Source: Trebonia sp963734665 (lineage in GTDB: Bacteria > Actinomycetota > Actinomycetes > Streptosporangiales > Streptosporangiaceae). From it: a DNA stretch of 64,000 nt. Positions 1 to 8,377 of this stretch are shown piece by piece; within the stretch, counting starts at the first letter, position 1, and the number at the start of each line of letters is the position of its first letter. The notes below the pieces were generated by a model. That model saw only the letters and a list, made by a program, of their open reading frames with translations, was not told the DNA's origin and ran no database searches. A program made the position numbers and the translations under genes. Where the stretch lies: assembly GCA_963734665.1 (NCBI GenBank), contig CAVTIR010000005.1, positions 124,001 through 188,000 of the forward strand, read 5' to 3'.

Positions 1-2542
1 CCCATGACGGGCACGCGGTGACGGATGAGCTGCTCATCATCTCGTTCGCGCCTGTCCGGGTATCGAACGGAGGTTCCCCGGCCACCTGGTACGCCATGAA
101 GTTGGTCCCGCAAGAGTCCGCGTTCGCCGCCGTGCACGCCGTCGTTTTCCCGCCGCCGGTCAGGGGAGCGCTTGACGCGATGACCGAGGGATTGAACTGG
201 AAGTCGTTGCCCGTCACGGAGATGTCCTTCGCTTCCCACTGGCACCCGTCCCAGTAGGAGATGCCGTCAGGAGCGACAGGCCCCGAGGGGAGAGCCGAAC
301 TAGTGGCGTAGAGCTGGCAGGTACCGGCGTTGCTGACATCGGTTCCGGCCGCCTCCGGGCTGCCCAGACGCGGAGAGACCGTGAGGGCGCAGTCATTGGC
401 GTAGCACTTCTCGGCAGTGACTTTGTAGGGCTGGACTTCCTGGACCGGGCCTGCCAGCGTCCCGGACCCTCGGACCAGCGACACGCCGGTGAAGGTCGTG
501 GGAGTGGTTCCCGTATAAGAAAGAATGGCGCCTGTGTAGCTGCCGCCGCCCTCTGACCAGGCCGCCGATGTCCCTACGCGAAGTTCACCAGAGGACGGGA
601 AGCCGGCGCTGCTGGCGCTAATCGTCCCCGAGCCGGTGAAGGTAGCAACATTGGCTTGGGCTGTTGTCTTTGTCGATGCGGGGTCGCCGAAGCCGATTTG
701 GTCGTCGATCGCGCTGGCCCCGGCAACGAGGATCGTCGAACTGCCCGCACTGGCCTGCTGCGCCAGGGAGGTAGCCCCGCCATGGGCTGCGTCGCCTTCA
801 TGGGAGAAGTAGTATTGCCCGCCCGATGCTGCTGAAGAGGTGTTCGGGAAACCGCCCGAACAGTACGACGTGTCGTCTGGCCAGCCCTCGCCCGAGTTCT
901 CGCAGGAACGGGAGCCTGCCTGCCAGACGTCGATGCCCTCCCAGTTGTTCACGAACTGGTTGCTTGAAATGCGAACCTGGTTCTCGTAGCGGCTGCCTGG
1001 AACGGTGAAGCCTCCTGTGCTATTCAGGTTCAGCGCGCCGTCGCAGTTATTCGGGCACCCGCCTTTGCCGCTTCCCCAGCCGCCATCCAAGAAGAGGTTG
1101 CCTGTGACATCCAGATCGAAGCCCGTCTCGCTGGTGATTGCCGAACCGTAGCTCATGGAGAAGTAATTGCCTGAGATGAGCGTGCCCGAGTTGCCGTTGT
1201 CGAGCCAGACGGGGATTCCCGCACCAGGGCTGTCGTTGACGAAAGCGTTGTCGACGATGTCGGCATTGAGCGTACCCCACCATTTTCCCCCGCCGGAGCA
1301 GCCGCAACCAGGGTCGGGCTCGTAGTTCGACTCGTAAATCTCGTTGTAGTCAAAGTGGCTGTTGGAGCCGAAGAGATTGACGCCGTAGTCGCCTATCTTG
1401 GAAAGGCAGTTGTACTCGATGGTGCCCTCGTCGCCACCGTAGATAGCGACGCCGAAGCCGGGAGTCGAGTAGCCATCGTGGATGTCATTATGAGTGATGG
1501 TCCACCCCGCGCCCGTGTAGATGGTGCCGGTGGTGTTGTGGAGATCGTGGGAGATATCGAGGTACTCGACGCTGACGTCAGCCGCGGGACCGCCGTAGTA
1601 GACTGGGGTACCAGCGGTGACGGGGAGGTCTAGGCCCCCGCTTACGGTAAGGGAATAGCCACTGGAATTGCCGGCAACGTCCCCGATGGTGTATGAATCT
1701 GCCCCGATCACCACGCTGGTGTAGCGGAGAAGCGGAGTGGCGGCCGCGCTGAGCTTCACCGATGTCGCACCCTGTCCGGCCGCCGTCGACACGTAGGCGA
1801 TCGGGGGATTCCTGTCGCCGTAGGCCGCCGTGCCGGCGCTCTCCGCCGTCTTCAGCCCGGACTCAAGCGTGATCGTGGTGCCAGAAGCCTTCGAGATGGC
1901 GTACGTCGTGCCATCGGCAAAGGTCAACGATGTAATGTAGCCGCCGATAGGCGAACGAGTGGTGATCGTCGTAGCACTGGCGGACGCCGAAGACGCTAGG
2001 GTGCCGGCACCGCCAGAGAAATCGTACGTGCCGTTCTGGCCGCTGATTCCCCCCGCCGAACCGCCGTCGTTGAAGGTCGGCTCGCGGTTGCCGGGGGATG
2101 ACCCGCCAATGAACTGGTCCCCGGGTACCGACTGGAAGGCGATCTCTCCGTACGCTCCCGCCTCGAAGAAGTAGAGCAGGGGCGTCTCGGGGAAGTCATA
2201 TGGTGGCTGGGCGGCACTGCTGCCCGGCGCGTAAATCACGGCGGCTTCCGTCGCGGGGCTCTCGTTTGCGATGTAGGAAGGCAGCGGGGGCAGGGCTTTT
2301 CCGTAACCGGGCAGCGCCTTGTACTGCGAAACCGTATAACTGCGGCTTCCGGACGCTAGCGCATGGTAGGTCCATGGACTCGTCAGGTATTGTGCCTGCT
2401 CGTCGCAGACCTGGTAGTTCTGGCCGGGGACCTGGGTGCCGACGGCCGAAGGCGCGGCAGAGTGCGTACACGCGACAAGACCCGCGGACAGTACCACTGC
2501 AGCCGCCAAGAGCCATCCGCTGCGAACAAGTCGCTTGTTCAT
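1..2542 (-). CDS. Secreted lipoprotein with right-handed parallel beta-helix (3' end outside window)
   Basis: The minus strand reads open from an ATG at 2542 to the left edge (847 codons, no stop). The N-terminus has basic residues, a hydrophobic stretch and the lipobox LVAC near residue 28, so a diacylglyceryl lipoprotein is likely. A low-complexity Gly/Ser/Thr-rich region follows. Residues about 320-560 contain repeated short strands with Asn-rich turns (for example ISNNQFVNNWEGIDV and ITHNDIHDGY), typical of parallel beta-helix proteins of the pectate-lyase-like fold. Such proteins bind or cleave polysaccharides outside the cell. It lies 103 bases downstream of the heptose operon and may be co-transcribed. 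The substrate is unknown and no catalytic residues can be assigned. Confidence 0.75.
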   Translation of the reverse strand, partial: MNKRLVRSGWLLAAAVVLSAGLVACTHSAAPSAVGTQVPGQNYQVCDEQAQYLTSPWTYHALASGSRSYTVSQYKALPGYGKALPPLPSYIANESPATEAAVIYAPGSSAAQPPYDFPETPLLYFFEAGAYGEIAFQSVPGDQFIGGSSPGNREPTFNDGGSAGGISGQNGTYDFSGGAGTLASSASASATTITTRSPIGGYITSLTFADGTTYAISKASGTTITLESGLKTAESAGTAAYGDRNPPIAYVSTAAGQGATSVKLSAAATPLLRYTSVVIGADSYTIGDVAGNSSGYSLTVSGGLDLPVTAGTPVYYGGPAADVSVEYLDISHDLHNTTGTIYTGAGWTITHNDIHDGYSTPGFGVAIYGGDEGTIEYNCLSKIGDYGVNLFGSNSHFDYNEIYESNYEPDPGCGCSGGGKWWGTLNADIVDNAFVNDSPGAGIPVWLDNGNSGTLISGNYFSMSYGSAITSETGFDLDVTGNLFLDGGWGSGKGGCPNNCDGALNLNSTGGFTVPGSRYENQVRISSNQFVNNWEGIDVWQAGSRSCENSGEGWPDDTSYCSGGFPNTSSAASGGQYYFSHEGDAAHGGATSLAQQASAGSSTILVAGASAIDDQIGFGDPASTKTTAQANVATFTGSGTISASSAGFPSSGELRVGTSAAWSEGGGSYTGAILSYTGTTPTTFTGVSLVRGSGTLAGPVQEVQPYKVTAEKCYANDCALTVSPRLGSPEAAGTDVSNAGTCQLYATSSALPSGPVAPDGISYWDGCQWEAKDISVTGNDFQFNPSVIASSAPLTGGGKTTACTAANADSCGTNFMAYQVAGEPPFDTRTGANEMMSSSSVTACPSW

Positions 2543-2645
2543 CGCCGGTCGTGGCCAGCGGTTGAGGGAGCATCCGGTGGCAGCAGAAACCGGGAGCCGA
2601 AGATGGCTTCTCGTGGCCGCGGCTTTGCGCACCGTCATATACGCC

Positions 2646-3638
2646 CTACCCCCAGATGTCTCGCAACACGTTGAGCACAATCCGCGACCCGAGCCGGTCC
2701 AGTTTCACCGGCAGTTCCTTCATGTCGGCCAGGCTCTCCCGCACGGCGCGCTGCCGCTCCATCGGGCACATGACCAGGAGGAAGCCGCCGCCGCCCGCGC
2801 CGGTCAGCTTCGCGCCTGTTGCCCCAGCCCCGAGTGCGAGGTCGACCGCGTTGTCCACCTGGGCGTTCGAAATGCCGGTGGCCAGCTGCCGCTTGGCCTC
2901 CCAGCCCTTGCGCATTGCCTCGCCCACCGCTTCCACATCACCGGAGCGCAGGCGATCGGCGGCCAGACCCGCGAGGTCGCACAAGACGTCAAGCTGATCG
3001 TGGCTAGTTTTGATGTTGGCAGTCTGTTCGGACAGGATCGAGTTCGCGCTTCTGGTGACCCCGGTGTAGAAGAGCATGATGTGCCGCTGCAGGTCACGGC
3101 GTTCGGCCGGCGGCAGGTCCAGCTCCTCGGCAACTACCTGATCGCCTGGCCCGAACCGGATGTCCCGGATGCCGCCGTAGGCGGCAATGTACTGATCCTG
3201 CTTGCCGATGGGCTTCCCGCAGCGGTCGATCTCGATCGCGCAAGCCCGGTCGGCCAGTTCCTCCGCCGTCACCTGCCGGCCGCGGTACGCGAACAGCGCT
3301 TGCAGCAGACCGACCGTCACCGCGGACGAAGAACCGAGGCCAGAACCTCCCGCTGACGGGATGTCGGCCAGCGTGGTGATCTCCACGCCGCTCGTCACGC
3401 CGGTCATCCACATCGCCTCGCGGACCAGTTCGTGCTCAAGGTCCTCAACGCGGGAGACGATCTCCTTCTTGGAGTAGTTGACGTAGATCTCGTCGTCGAA
3501 CCGCTGCTTGACGATTACGTAGATGTATTTGTCGATCGCGCAGTTCAGGACCCTGCCACCATGCTCGCGGTAGTAATCAGGCAGGTCAGTACCGCCGCCA
3601 AGCAGGCCGATTCGCAGCGGGGTCTGGGTGATGATCAT
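2646..3638 (-). CDS. hddA: GHMP sugar kinase, D-glycero-D-manno-heptose 7-phosphate kinase-like
   Basis: 330 aa cytoplasmic kinase. The start TPLRIGLLGGGTDLP and the glycine/serine loop at residues 94-107 (PSAGGSGLGSSSAV) are the GHMP signatures; GAKLTGAGGGGF near residue 285 is motif 3. HddA uses ATP to phosphorylate heptose 7-phosphate at C1. The ATG at 3638 overlaps the upstream stop by four bases (ATGA) and has AGAGG upstream, so I prefer it to the longer frame from 3668. The gmhA, gmhB and nucleotidyltransferase neighbours make the heptose assignment more likely than fucose or mevalonate kinases of the same superfamily. Confidence 0.85.
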   Translation of the reverse strand: MIITQTPLRIGLLGGGTDLPDYYREHGGRVLNCAIDKYIYVIVKQRFDDEIYVNYSKKEIVSRVEDLEHELVREAMWMTGVTSGVEITTLADIPSAGGSGLGSSSAVTVGLLQALFAYRGRQVTAEELADRACAIEIDRCGKPIGKQDQYIAAYGGIRDIRFGPGDQVVAEELDLPPAERRDLQRHIMLFYTGVTRSANSILSEQTANIKTSHDQLDVLCDLAGLAADRLRSGDVEAVGEAMRKGWEAKRQLATGISNAQVDNAVDLALGAGATGAKLTGAGGGGFLLVMCPMERQRAVRESLADMKELPVKLDRLGSRIVLNVLRDIWG

Positions 3639-4345
3639 GTCGTGGACCTCTGGGCTCGCACGGGCCATTCACGCTGGGCCCGTTGGTAAGCCTCCACCGT
3701 TCCGATATCGCGCAAATAGCCGTCGATTGGAATAACTTTGGCCCGGCCTACTAGCCGTGGAAGCAGGTCATAGCCGATGTCACGCGGTGGGGGGCCGCCG
3801 ATCTCGTCAAGCACGCCCGGATGGAAGGCGTACATGCCGGCATTGACCAGGTCGGAAACCGGATTGCTTGGCTTCTCAGCGAAACCGGTCACCGTACCGG
3901 ACTTGTCGAGTTCCACGACGCCGCCGGTGGAGGGATGCTCGGAATGGAAGACGGCCAGCGTCGCGAGCGCGCCGTGCTCCTTGTGCGCCTGGACGAGAGA
4001 CCGTAGGTCGAAATCGGTGAGGTTGTCGGCATAGCAGGCCAGGAACATGTCCTCTGTGTCGACCCAGGCGCGGTTGGCCTTGAGCGTGCCGGCGCTGCCG
4101 AGCAGCTGCCGTTCGAAGAACGTGCGGACGGTCGGCGGTCCGGTGCGGTCGTCAAGGTGACGGCGAACCACATGCGGCAAGTGGTGGAGGTTGATGAGGA
4201 CCTCGTGGACACCCGCACGGTCCAACGCGTCGAGCCAGATGTCAAGCATGGGTCGGCCGTCGATGGGCACCATGCATTTCGGGATCGTGTCGGTAATCGG
4301 CCTCAGCCGGCTCCCTACCCCCGCGGCCAGCAGGAAGGCCTTCAT
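3635..4345 (-). CDS. hddC: Sugar-1-phosphate nucleotidyltransferase, heptose-1-phosphate guanylyltransferase-like
   Basis: 236 aa. The N-terminal MKAFLLAAGVGSRLRP followed by PKCMVPIDGRPML is the nucleotide-binding and metal-binding signature of NTP_transferase enzymes. In the GDP-heptose pathway HddC joins heptose 1-phosphate to GTP, giving GDP-D-glycero-alpha-D-manno-heptose. GTP preference is inferred from neighbours, not read from the sequence. The ATG at 4345 overlaps the upstream epimerase stop (ATGA) and has GGCGGGAA before it; the longer frame to 4435 is rejected. The gene overlaps the kinase downstream by four bases, so translation of the three genes is probably coupled. Confidence 0.8.
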   Translation of the reverse strand: MKAFLLAAGVGSRLRPITDTIPKCMVPIDGRPMLDIWLDALDRAGVHEVLINLHHLPHVVRRHLDDRTGPPTVRTFFERQLLGSAGTLKANRAWVDTEDMFLACYADNLTDFDLRSLVQAHKEHGALATLAVFHSEHPSTGGVVELDKSGTVTGFAEKPSNPVSDLVNAGMYAFHPGVLDEIGGPPPRDIGYDLLPRLVGRAKVIPIDGYLRDIGTVEAYQRAQREWPVRAQRSTT

Positions 4346-5454
4346 TTTCCCGCCTTCCTGACCACGCCGAGGGCGCGCATTCTCGTATCGGCCTCGGTCA
4401 GCACTCCGTCGAGACCGTCCATGCCCTCTAGCCACGCGGCGTAGGCCGCCACGGACTGGGCCGGCGTGCGCCGGGGTTCCCAGCCGAGCGCCCGCAGTGC
4501 GCTGATGTCGGACTGGATGTGGCGCGTATCGCCGAAGCGGTACTCGCCCGTTACCGATCCTGCGCGCGTCGACCCGTACTGGCGCATCACGATGTCCGCG
4601 AATTCCCGCGTGGTGACCGCCTGGCCGCCTCCCACGTTGAAGACTCGCCCCACGGCCCGGGGGTCCGACAGCACGAGTAGGTTCGCGTCAACGACGTCGT
4701 TGACGTTGACGTAATCGCGGATCGCGGCGCCATCCTCGTAGAGAGTGGGCGCCCTTCCCAGCAAGTAGCTCAGGCAGAAGATGCGACACGCGCCAGAGTA
4801 AGCGTTGTAAACCGATTGACGCGGGCCTTGGACGATGCTGTACCTGAGCGCGGCCGTGGGGATGCCGTACCGCCGTCCCAGGTTGATGGCGACCATTTCC
4901 TCGCCCAGCTTCGACATGCCGTAGGCGTTCTGCGGGTTGGAGAACCGCTCGGGCGTCGTCCGCATTTCGAGCTTCCCGCCGCACTGCGGGCACGGGATGT
5001 CCCATTGTCTCGCGGCGAGGGCGCTTTCCTGGCGCATGCCCGGCGTCTGCTCGCCGTCGGCCGGACACCAGTAAAGTCCCTCGCCCATCGCTGATTGCGA
5101 CGAGGCCACGACAACCCGGGCAAGGTCGAGGTGCTCGGCCACGATGATCTCGTAGAGCATGGCCGTCGACACGACGTTCACGTCGGAGAATCTCGAGAAA
5201 TCAGTGAGATAGTCCTGGTACGCCGCGAAGTGGTACACCGCCTCGACCCGGCGCAGAAGGTTGGCGACAAGGTCTCGGTTACGAACGTCGCCTTGGTAGA
5301 AGTCGACGCCGGGGCTCAGGTACGCCGGCACCCCATCCCGGTGCACCGGCGGTGTCAGGGCGTCGAGCACCATGACTTCGTGGCCAAGCGACAGCAACCT
5401 ATCGCAGGTATGAGAGCCGATGAACCCGGCGCCACCTGTCACGAGGATCTTCAT
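4342..5454 (-). CDS. NAD-dependent nucleotide-sugar epimerase/dehydratase with a cysteine-bearing insert
   Basis: 370 aa extended short-chain dehydrogenase. TGGAGFIGS (residues 6-14) binds NAD, and Y178/K182 (YGMSK) are the catalytic pair. Between them lies an insert with C130, C155 and C158 (YWCPAD ... CPQCGG), which looks like a small zinc ribbon or disulfide and is also seen in dTDP-L-rhamnose 4-epimerase-like enzymes as I recall them. In this operon it could act on the GDP-heptose product by 4,6-dehydration or epimerisation, or on another nucleotide sugar. It starts 38 bases after gmhA ends and overlaps the nucleotidyltransferase by four bases. Confidence 0.8.
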   Translation of the reverse strand: MKILVTGGAGFIGSHTCDRLLSLGHEVMVLDALTPPVHRDGVPAYLSPGVDFYQGDVRNRDLVANLLRRVEAVYHFAAYQDYLTDFSRFSDVNVVSTAMLYEIIVAEHLDLARVVVASSQSAMGEGLYWCPADGEQTPGMRQESALAARQWDIPCPQCGGKLEMRTTPERFSNPQNAYGMSKLGEEMVAINLGRRYGIPTAALRYSIVQGPRQSVYNAYSGACRIFCLSYLLGRAPTLYEDGAAIRDYVNVNDVVDANLLVLSDPRAVGRVFNVGGGQAVTTREFADIVMRQYGSTRAGSVTGEYRFGDTRHIQSDISALRALGWEPRRTPAQSVAAYAAWLEGMDGLDGVLTEADTRMRALGVVRKAGK

Positions 5455-5492
5455 TTCCTTTAATGCTCCCTGCGTTCGGCGACTGCCACGGT

Positions 5493-6164
5493 TCAGAACA
5501 CAGTCATCGAGATCGCGTCTGCGCTCATTCGCGACTGGCGGATGTACTGAGCCAGGGCATGCATGATGGCCTGGTGCAAGTCCTCGACGATGCCGTAGTT
5601 CGTGCAGTCAACATGGACGCTGACCTCGGCGATGGTTCTGGCAGGGCCTCCGTCGAAGCCCGTGACGGCGATGGTTCTGCGGCCTTGTTCCCGAGCCCAG
5701 GTGAGCACGCGCACGATGTTGGCCGAACGACCTGACGAAGAGACCGCGAGGACGACGTCACCTGGCTCCGACTGGGCTTCGAGTTGGTAAACGAAGACGT
5801 TGTCGTAGCCCGTGTCGTTCGCTATCGCGGTGAGAACCTCCACGTTGGCGCTGAGGCTGAGCACGTGCGGGCTAAGATCGGTGCCCGTTCTGATGCCCTT
5901 CACGTGGTCGCACTGCATGTGATTGGCGATCGACGCCGACCCGCCGTTACCGCAGGAGAAGATCCGGGCACTGCGCAGGTAGGCCTCGGCCAGGGTCGCC
6001 GCCGCGCGCTCGAGCATGGCGGGCTCGATGGACTTGACGGCCCTGGCCATTTCCTCGGCGTAGGCGTCGAAGTACGAAGCCGCGCTCGCGTACGGTCCGA
6101 TCGGGAACTTGACAGCGCTGCTTGCACTCGACTCGAACGCCCGCAGGTCGTAGGCAGAATTCAT
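5493..6164 (-). CDS. gmhA: Sedoheptulose 7-phosphate isomerase
   Basis: 223 aa SIS-domain protein. FSCGNGGSASIANHMQCDHV and the later SSSGRSANI are sugar-phosphate-binding loops of the phosphoheptose isomerase family. GmhA converts sedoheptulose 7-phosphate to D-glycero-D-manno-heptose 7-phosphate, the first committed step of heptose synthesis. The ATG at 6164 overlaps the gmhB stop by four bases (ATGA); the upstream in-frame extension to 6233 lies inside gmhB and is not needed. DnaA-initiator-associated DiaA is a relative, but the pathway neighbours favour GmhA. Confidence 0.85.
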   Translation of the reverse strand: MNSAYDLRAFESSASSAVKFPIGPYASAASYFDAYAEEMARAVKSIEPAMLERAAATLAEAYLRSARIFSCGNGGSASIANHMQCDHVKGIRTGTDLSPHVLSLSANVEVLTAIANDTGYDNVFVYQLEAQSEPGDVVLAVSSSGRSANIVRVLTWAREQGRRTIAVTGFDGGPARTIAEVSVHVDCTNYGIVEDLHQAIMHALAQYIRQSRMSADAISMTVF

Positions 6165-6727
6165 ACGGCGACACGCTCCAAGATGAACGAGGCTGCGGCG
6201 GCCAAGCTCGGGAACGACCAGACCCCCGGGCACTGATAATCATCAGTTCCCAGGTAGACCGCCGATGCCCCGACCGCCGTCGCGAGGCCGATGTCCTCAG
6301 GCCGGTCGCCGATGACCCATGACGCGGTCAGGTCGAGGTGAAGCGCGCTAGCCGCCGCCTTGGCCATGCCGGGCCCCGGTTTGCGGTCCTCGCTGGTGCG
6401 AGCGAAAGCCTCTACGATTCCTTCTGGGTGGTAGGGGCAGAACAGGAACAGGTCAATGCTCGCGTCGTATTTTGCTAGATGCGCCTTGATGTGCCGGTGG
6501 ACGCGGGCAACGTCGTCGATACCGTAAAAGCCGCGGGCGACCCCGGCCTGGTTGGTCACCACGGCAACCGGGAGGCCGGCACGATTGAAGCTGGCAATCG
6601 CCTCCGGCGCCCCTTCGATGAACTCGACTCGCTCGACAGACCCGACGTAGCCGTGGTCAACGATCATCGTGCCGTCGCGATCAAGGAGGATGCCGGGCCG
6701 CAAATGTGTGTCTTGTTGGGCGTACAT
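6161..6727 (-). CDS. gmhB: D,D-heptose 1,7-bisphosphate phosphatase-like HAD enzyme
   Basis: 188 aa HAD-IIIA phosphatase. LLDRDGT carries the nucleophile and acid aspartates, VVTNQ is motif II, RKPGPGM holds the motif III lysine and GDRPEDI is motif IV. GmhB removes the C7 phosphate from heptose 1,7-bisphosphate. Classical GmhB has a zinc site formed by C-x-H and C-x-C; here only CPYH is visible and the second cysteine pair is replaced by TSED, so the metal site is incomplete. The ATG at 6727 is chosen over the adjoining TTG at 6730. It is the first gene of the leftward heptose operon. Confidence 0.8.
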   Translation of the reverse strand: MYAQQDTHLRPGILLDRDGTMIVDHGYVGSVERVEFIEGAPEAIASFNRAGLPVAVVTNQAGVARGFYGIDDVARVHRHIKAHLAKYDASIDLFLFCPYHPEGIVEAFARTSEDRKPGPGMAKAAASALHLDLTASWVIGDRPEDIGLATAVGASAVYLGTDDYQCPGVWSFPSLAAAASFILERVAV

Positions 6728-6934
6728 CAACCTGCTCCGTCACCTCATCTGGTTCCCTCGTACCGGGGTGGCGTCCCCAGTGCATGAGAGCGTTCAGCCG
6801 ATGCCTGTGATACGCCGAACCCGGCGGGAGCGATTTCCCGCAGATGTATCAAGCTCTGCCCCACGCGGGTCTTGTTGCTGCATTGAACGGCCACGGCCGC
6901 AGTCGAACCCGCGCGGGGATCTGAGAGGCTGGCA

Positions 6935-8164
6935 ATGAGAGGTCTGGTCGGCGGGGGTAGCCCGAGTGCTGCCGCGCCCAGGGTGGGGTTGCTTGGCCTG
7001 CTCGGCTCCGGTAATTCTGGTAACGACGCATCAATGGAGACGGTGCTCGCTTACCTGCGTGAAGCTCATCCCGATGCCGTCGTTGACGCCCTGTGCGGCG
7101 GGCCCGAACGGGTGCGGGCAAGGTACGGCATCGAGGCCGCACCGCTGTTCTGGTACCAGCAATTCGATCAGCGGAAAACAGGTGGCACGGCGGTATTCCT
7201 CAAGGTGCTCGGCAAGGGCGTCGACACCGTGCGCATCGCGTCGTGGGTGCGACGGCACGACGCTGTGATCGTGCCAGGCGCCGGCGCGCTTGAGCTCACC
7301 CTGCCCCTGCGGGCGTGGGGGTTTCCGTACTCGCTGTTCGTGCTCGCTGCGTCTGGGCGGCTCCTCGGGACGAAAGTGGCGCTGGTCAGCGTGGGGGCCG
7401 ACCTCATCAACAAGCGGGCGACCCGGTGGCTGTCGAACGCGACCGCACGCCTTGCTACCTACCGCTCTTACCGGGACGACTACTCGCGCGATGCGATGCG
7501 CCGGCGGGGCATCGACACGTCGTCTGACCCGGTGTACCCGGACCTCGTCTTCGGCGTACCGACGCCGCCGTACGACCCTGGTGACCCGCAGCTCGTCGGC
7601 GTAGGCGTGATGGCCTACTACGGGGGGAACGATGACCGCAAGCAGGCGGCCCAGATCCATTCCCATTACGTCGAGACGATGACGCGTTTCACCCGGTGGC
7701 TGGTCGATAACGGCTACGGGGTCCGGCTATTCGGGGGGGACAGCAAGTTCGACGGCGAGGTCGCCGAGCAGATCCAGGCGGACCTGCGGCAGTACCGGCC
7801 GGACCTCGAGCCGTCGCGGGTCACCATCAGGTCTGCCTCGACGTACCCAGAACTCATCAGGGAGATGGCACCCGTCGGCATGGTGGTGGCAACGCGCTAC
7901 CACAACGTGATGTGCGCGCTCAAGCTCTGCAAGCCGACCATCTCGCTCGGTTACTCACGGAAATTCGTCTCCCTGATGTCGGACATGGGGCTGAGCGAAT
8001 TCAATCAGTTCGCTGACGCCGTGGATATTGACCGGCTGGTCGAGCAGTTCAAGGAGCTTGAAAGCCGTCAGTCCCAGCTCCAGCAGAAGATGGCCGACCG
8101 TAACGCGGCCAACGTACGGGGTCTCGGGGAGCAGTTCAACACGCTTTCCGCGGTGCTGTTTTAG
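6935..8164 (+). CDS. Polysaccharide pyruvyl transferase family protein
   Basis: 409 aa. GLLGSGNSGNDASMETVLAYL at the N-terminus and the C-terminal ATRYHNVMCALKLCKPTISLGYSRKF match the PS_pyruv_trans family. Known members add pyruvate ketals from phosphoenolpyruvate to glycan sugars; others have undefined roles. The ATG at 6935 follows GAGAGG at a suitable distance. It is divergent from gmhB, with 207 bases between the two starts that should hold both promoters. It belongs to the surface-glycan locus and would act on a lipid-linked repeat unit in the cytoplasm. The acceptor cannot be predicted. Confidence 0.8.
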   Translation: MRGLVGGGSPSAAAPRVGLLGLLGSGNSGNDASMETVLAYLREAHPDAVVDALCGGPERVRARYGIEAAPLFWYQQFDQRKTGGTAVFLKVLGKGVDTVRIASWVRRHDAVIVPGAGALELTLPLRAWGFPYSLFVLAASGRLLGTKVALVSVGADLINKRATRWLSNATARLATYRSYRDDYSRDAMRRRGIDTSSDPVYPDLVFGVPTPPYDPGDPQLVGVGVMAYYGGNDDRKQAAQIHSHYVETMTRFTRWLVDNGYGVRLFGGDSKFDGEVAEQIQADLRQYRPDLEPSRVTIRSASTYPELIREMAPVGMVVATRYHNVMCALKLCKPTISLGYSRKFVSLMSDMGLSEFNQFADAVDIDRLVEQFKELESRQSQLQQKMADRNAANVRGLGEQFNTLSAVLF

Positions 8165-8165
8165 C

Positions 8166-8377
8166 CTGCGGGGGGACGACCCCCCTGCACCCCCCGCGTA
8201 TGGGAGGGCTTCGCCCCCCCATATCCCCCCCACGGGAGGACGCCGCAAAAAGCGCGGCGCCCCCCGCGCTGTGGTGCGGCTAAGGCCCTGTGGTTGCCGT
8301 TGGAAGGCGATCCATAAACCGGATCGCCTGCCTCCCGCGCGGTGGTTGCGGTTAAGGCCTTGCTGGGCAGGTGGTTG
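8166..8377. repeat. Modular GC-rich intergenic repeat with covarying hairpin (copy 1)
   Basis: It begins with a GGGGGACGACCCCCC palindrome, then a stretch nearly identical to 57153-57290, containing ACGGGAGGACGCCGCAAAAA. A hairpin follows: AGGCGATCC (8305-8313), loop ATAAACC, GGATCGCCT (8321-8329). The flanks match those of two hairpins near 57.3 kb. It sits between convergent genes and could end transcription, but its conservation goes beyond a simple terminator. Confidence 0.8.

Noticed and set aside
8166..8200. Simple rho-independent terminator as the full explanation of the GGGGG-N-CGACCCCC palindromes
   Set aside because: Copies also lie inside genes and next to start codons, and longer flanking sequence is conserved, so termination alone does not explain them.
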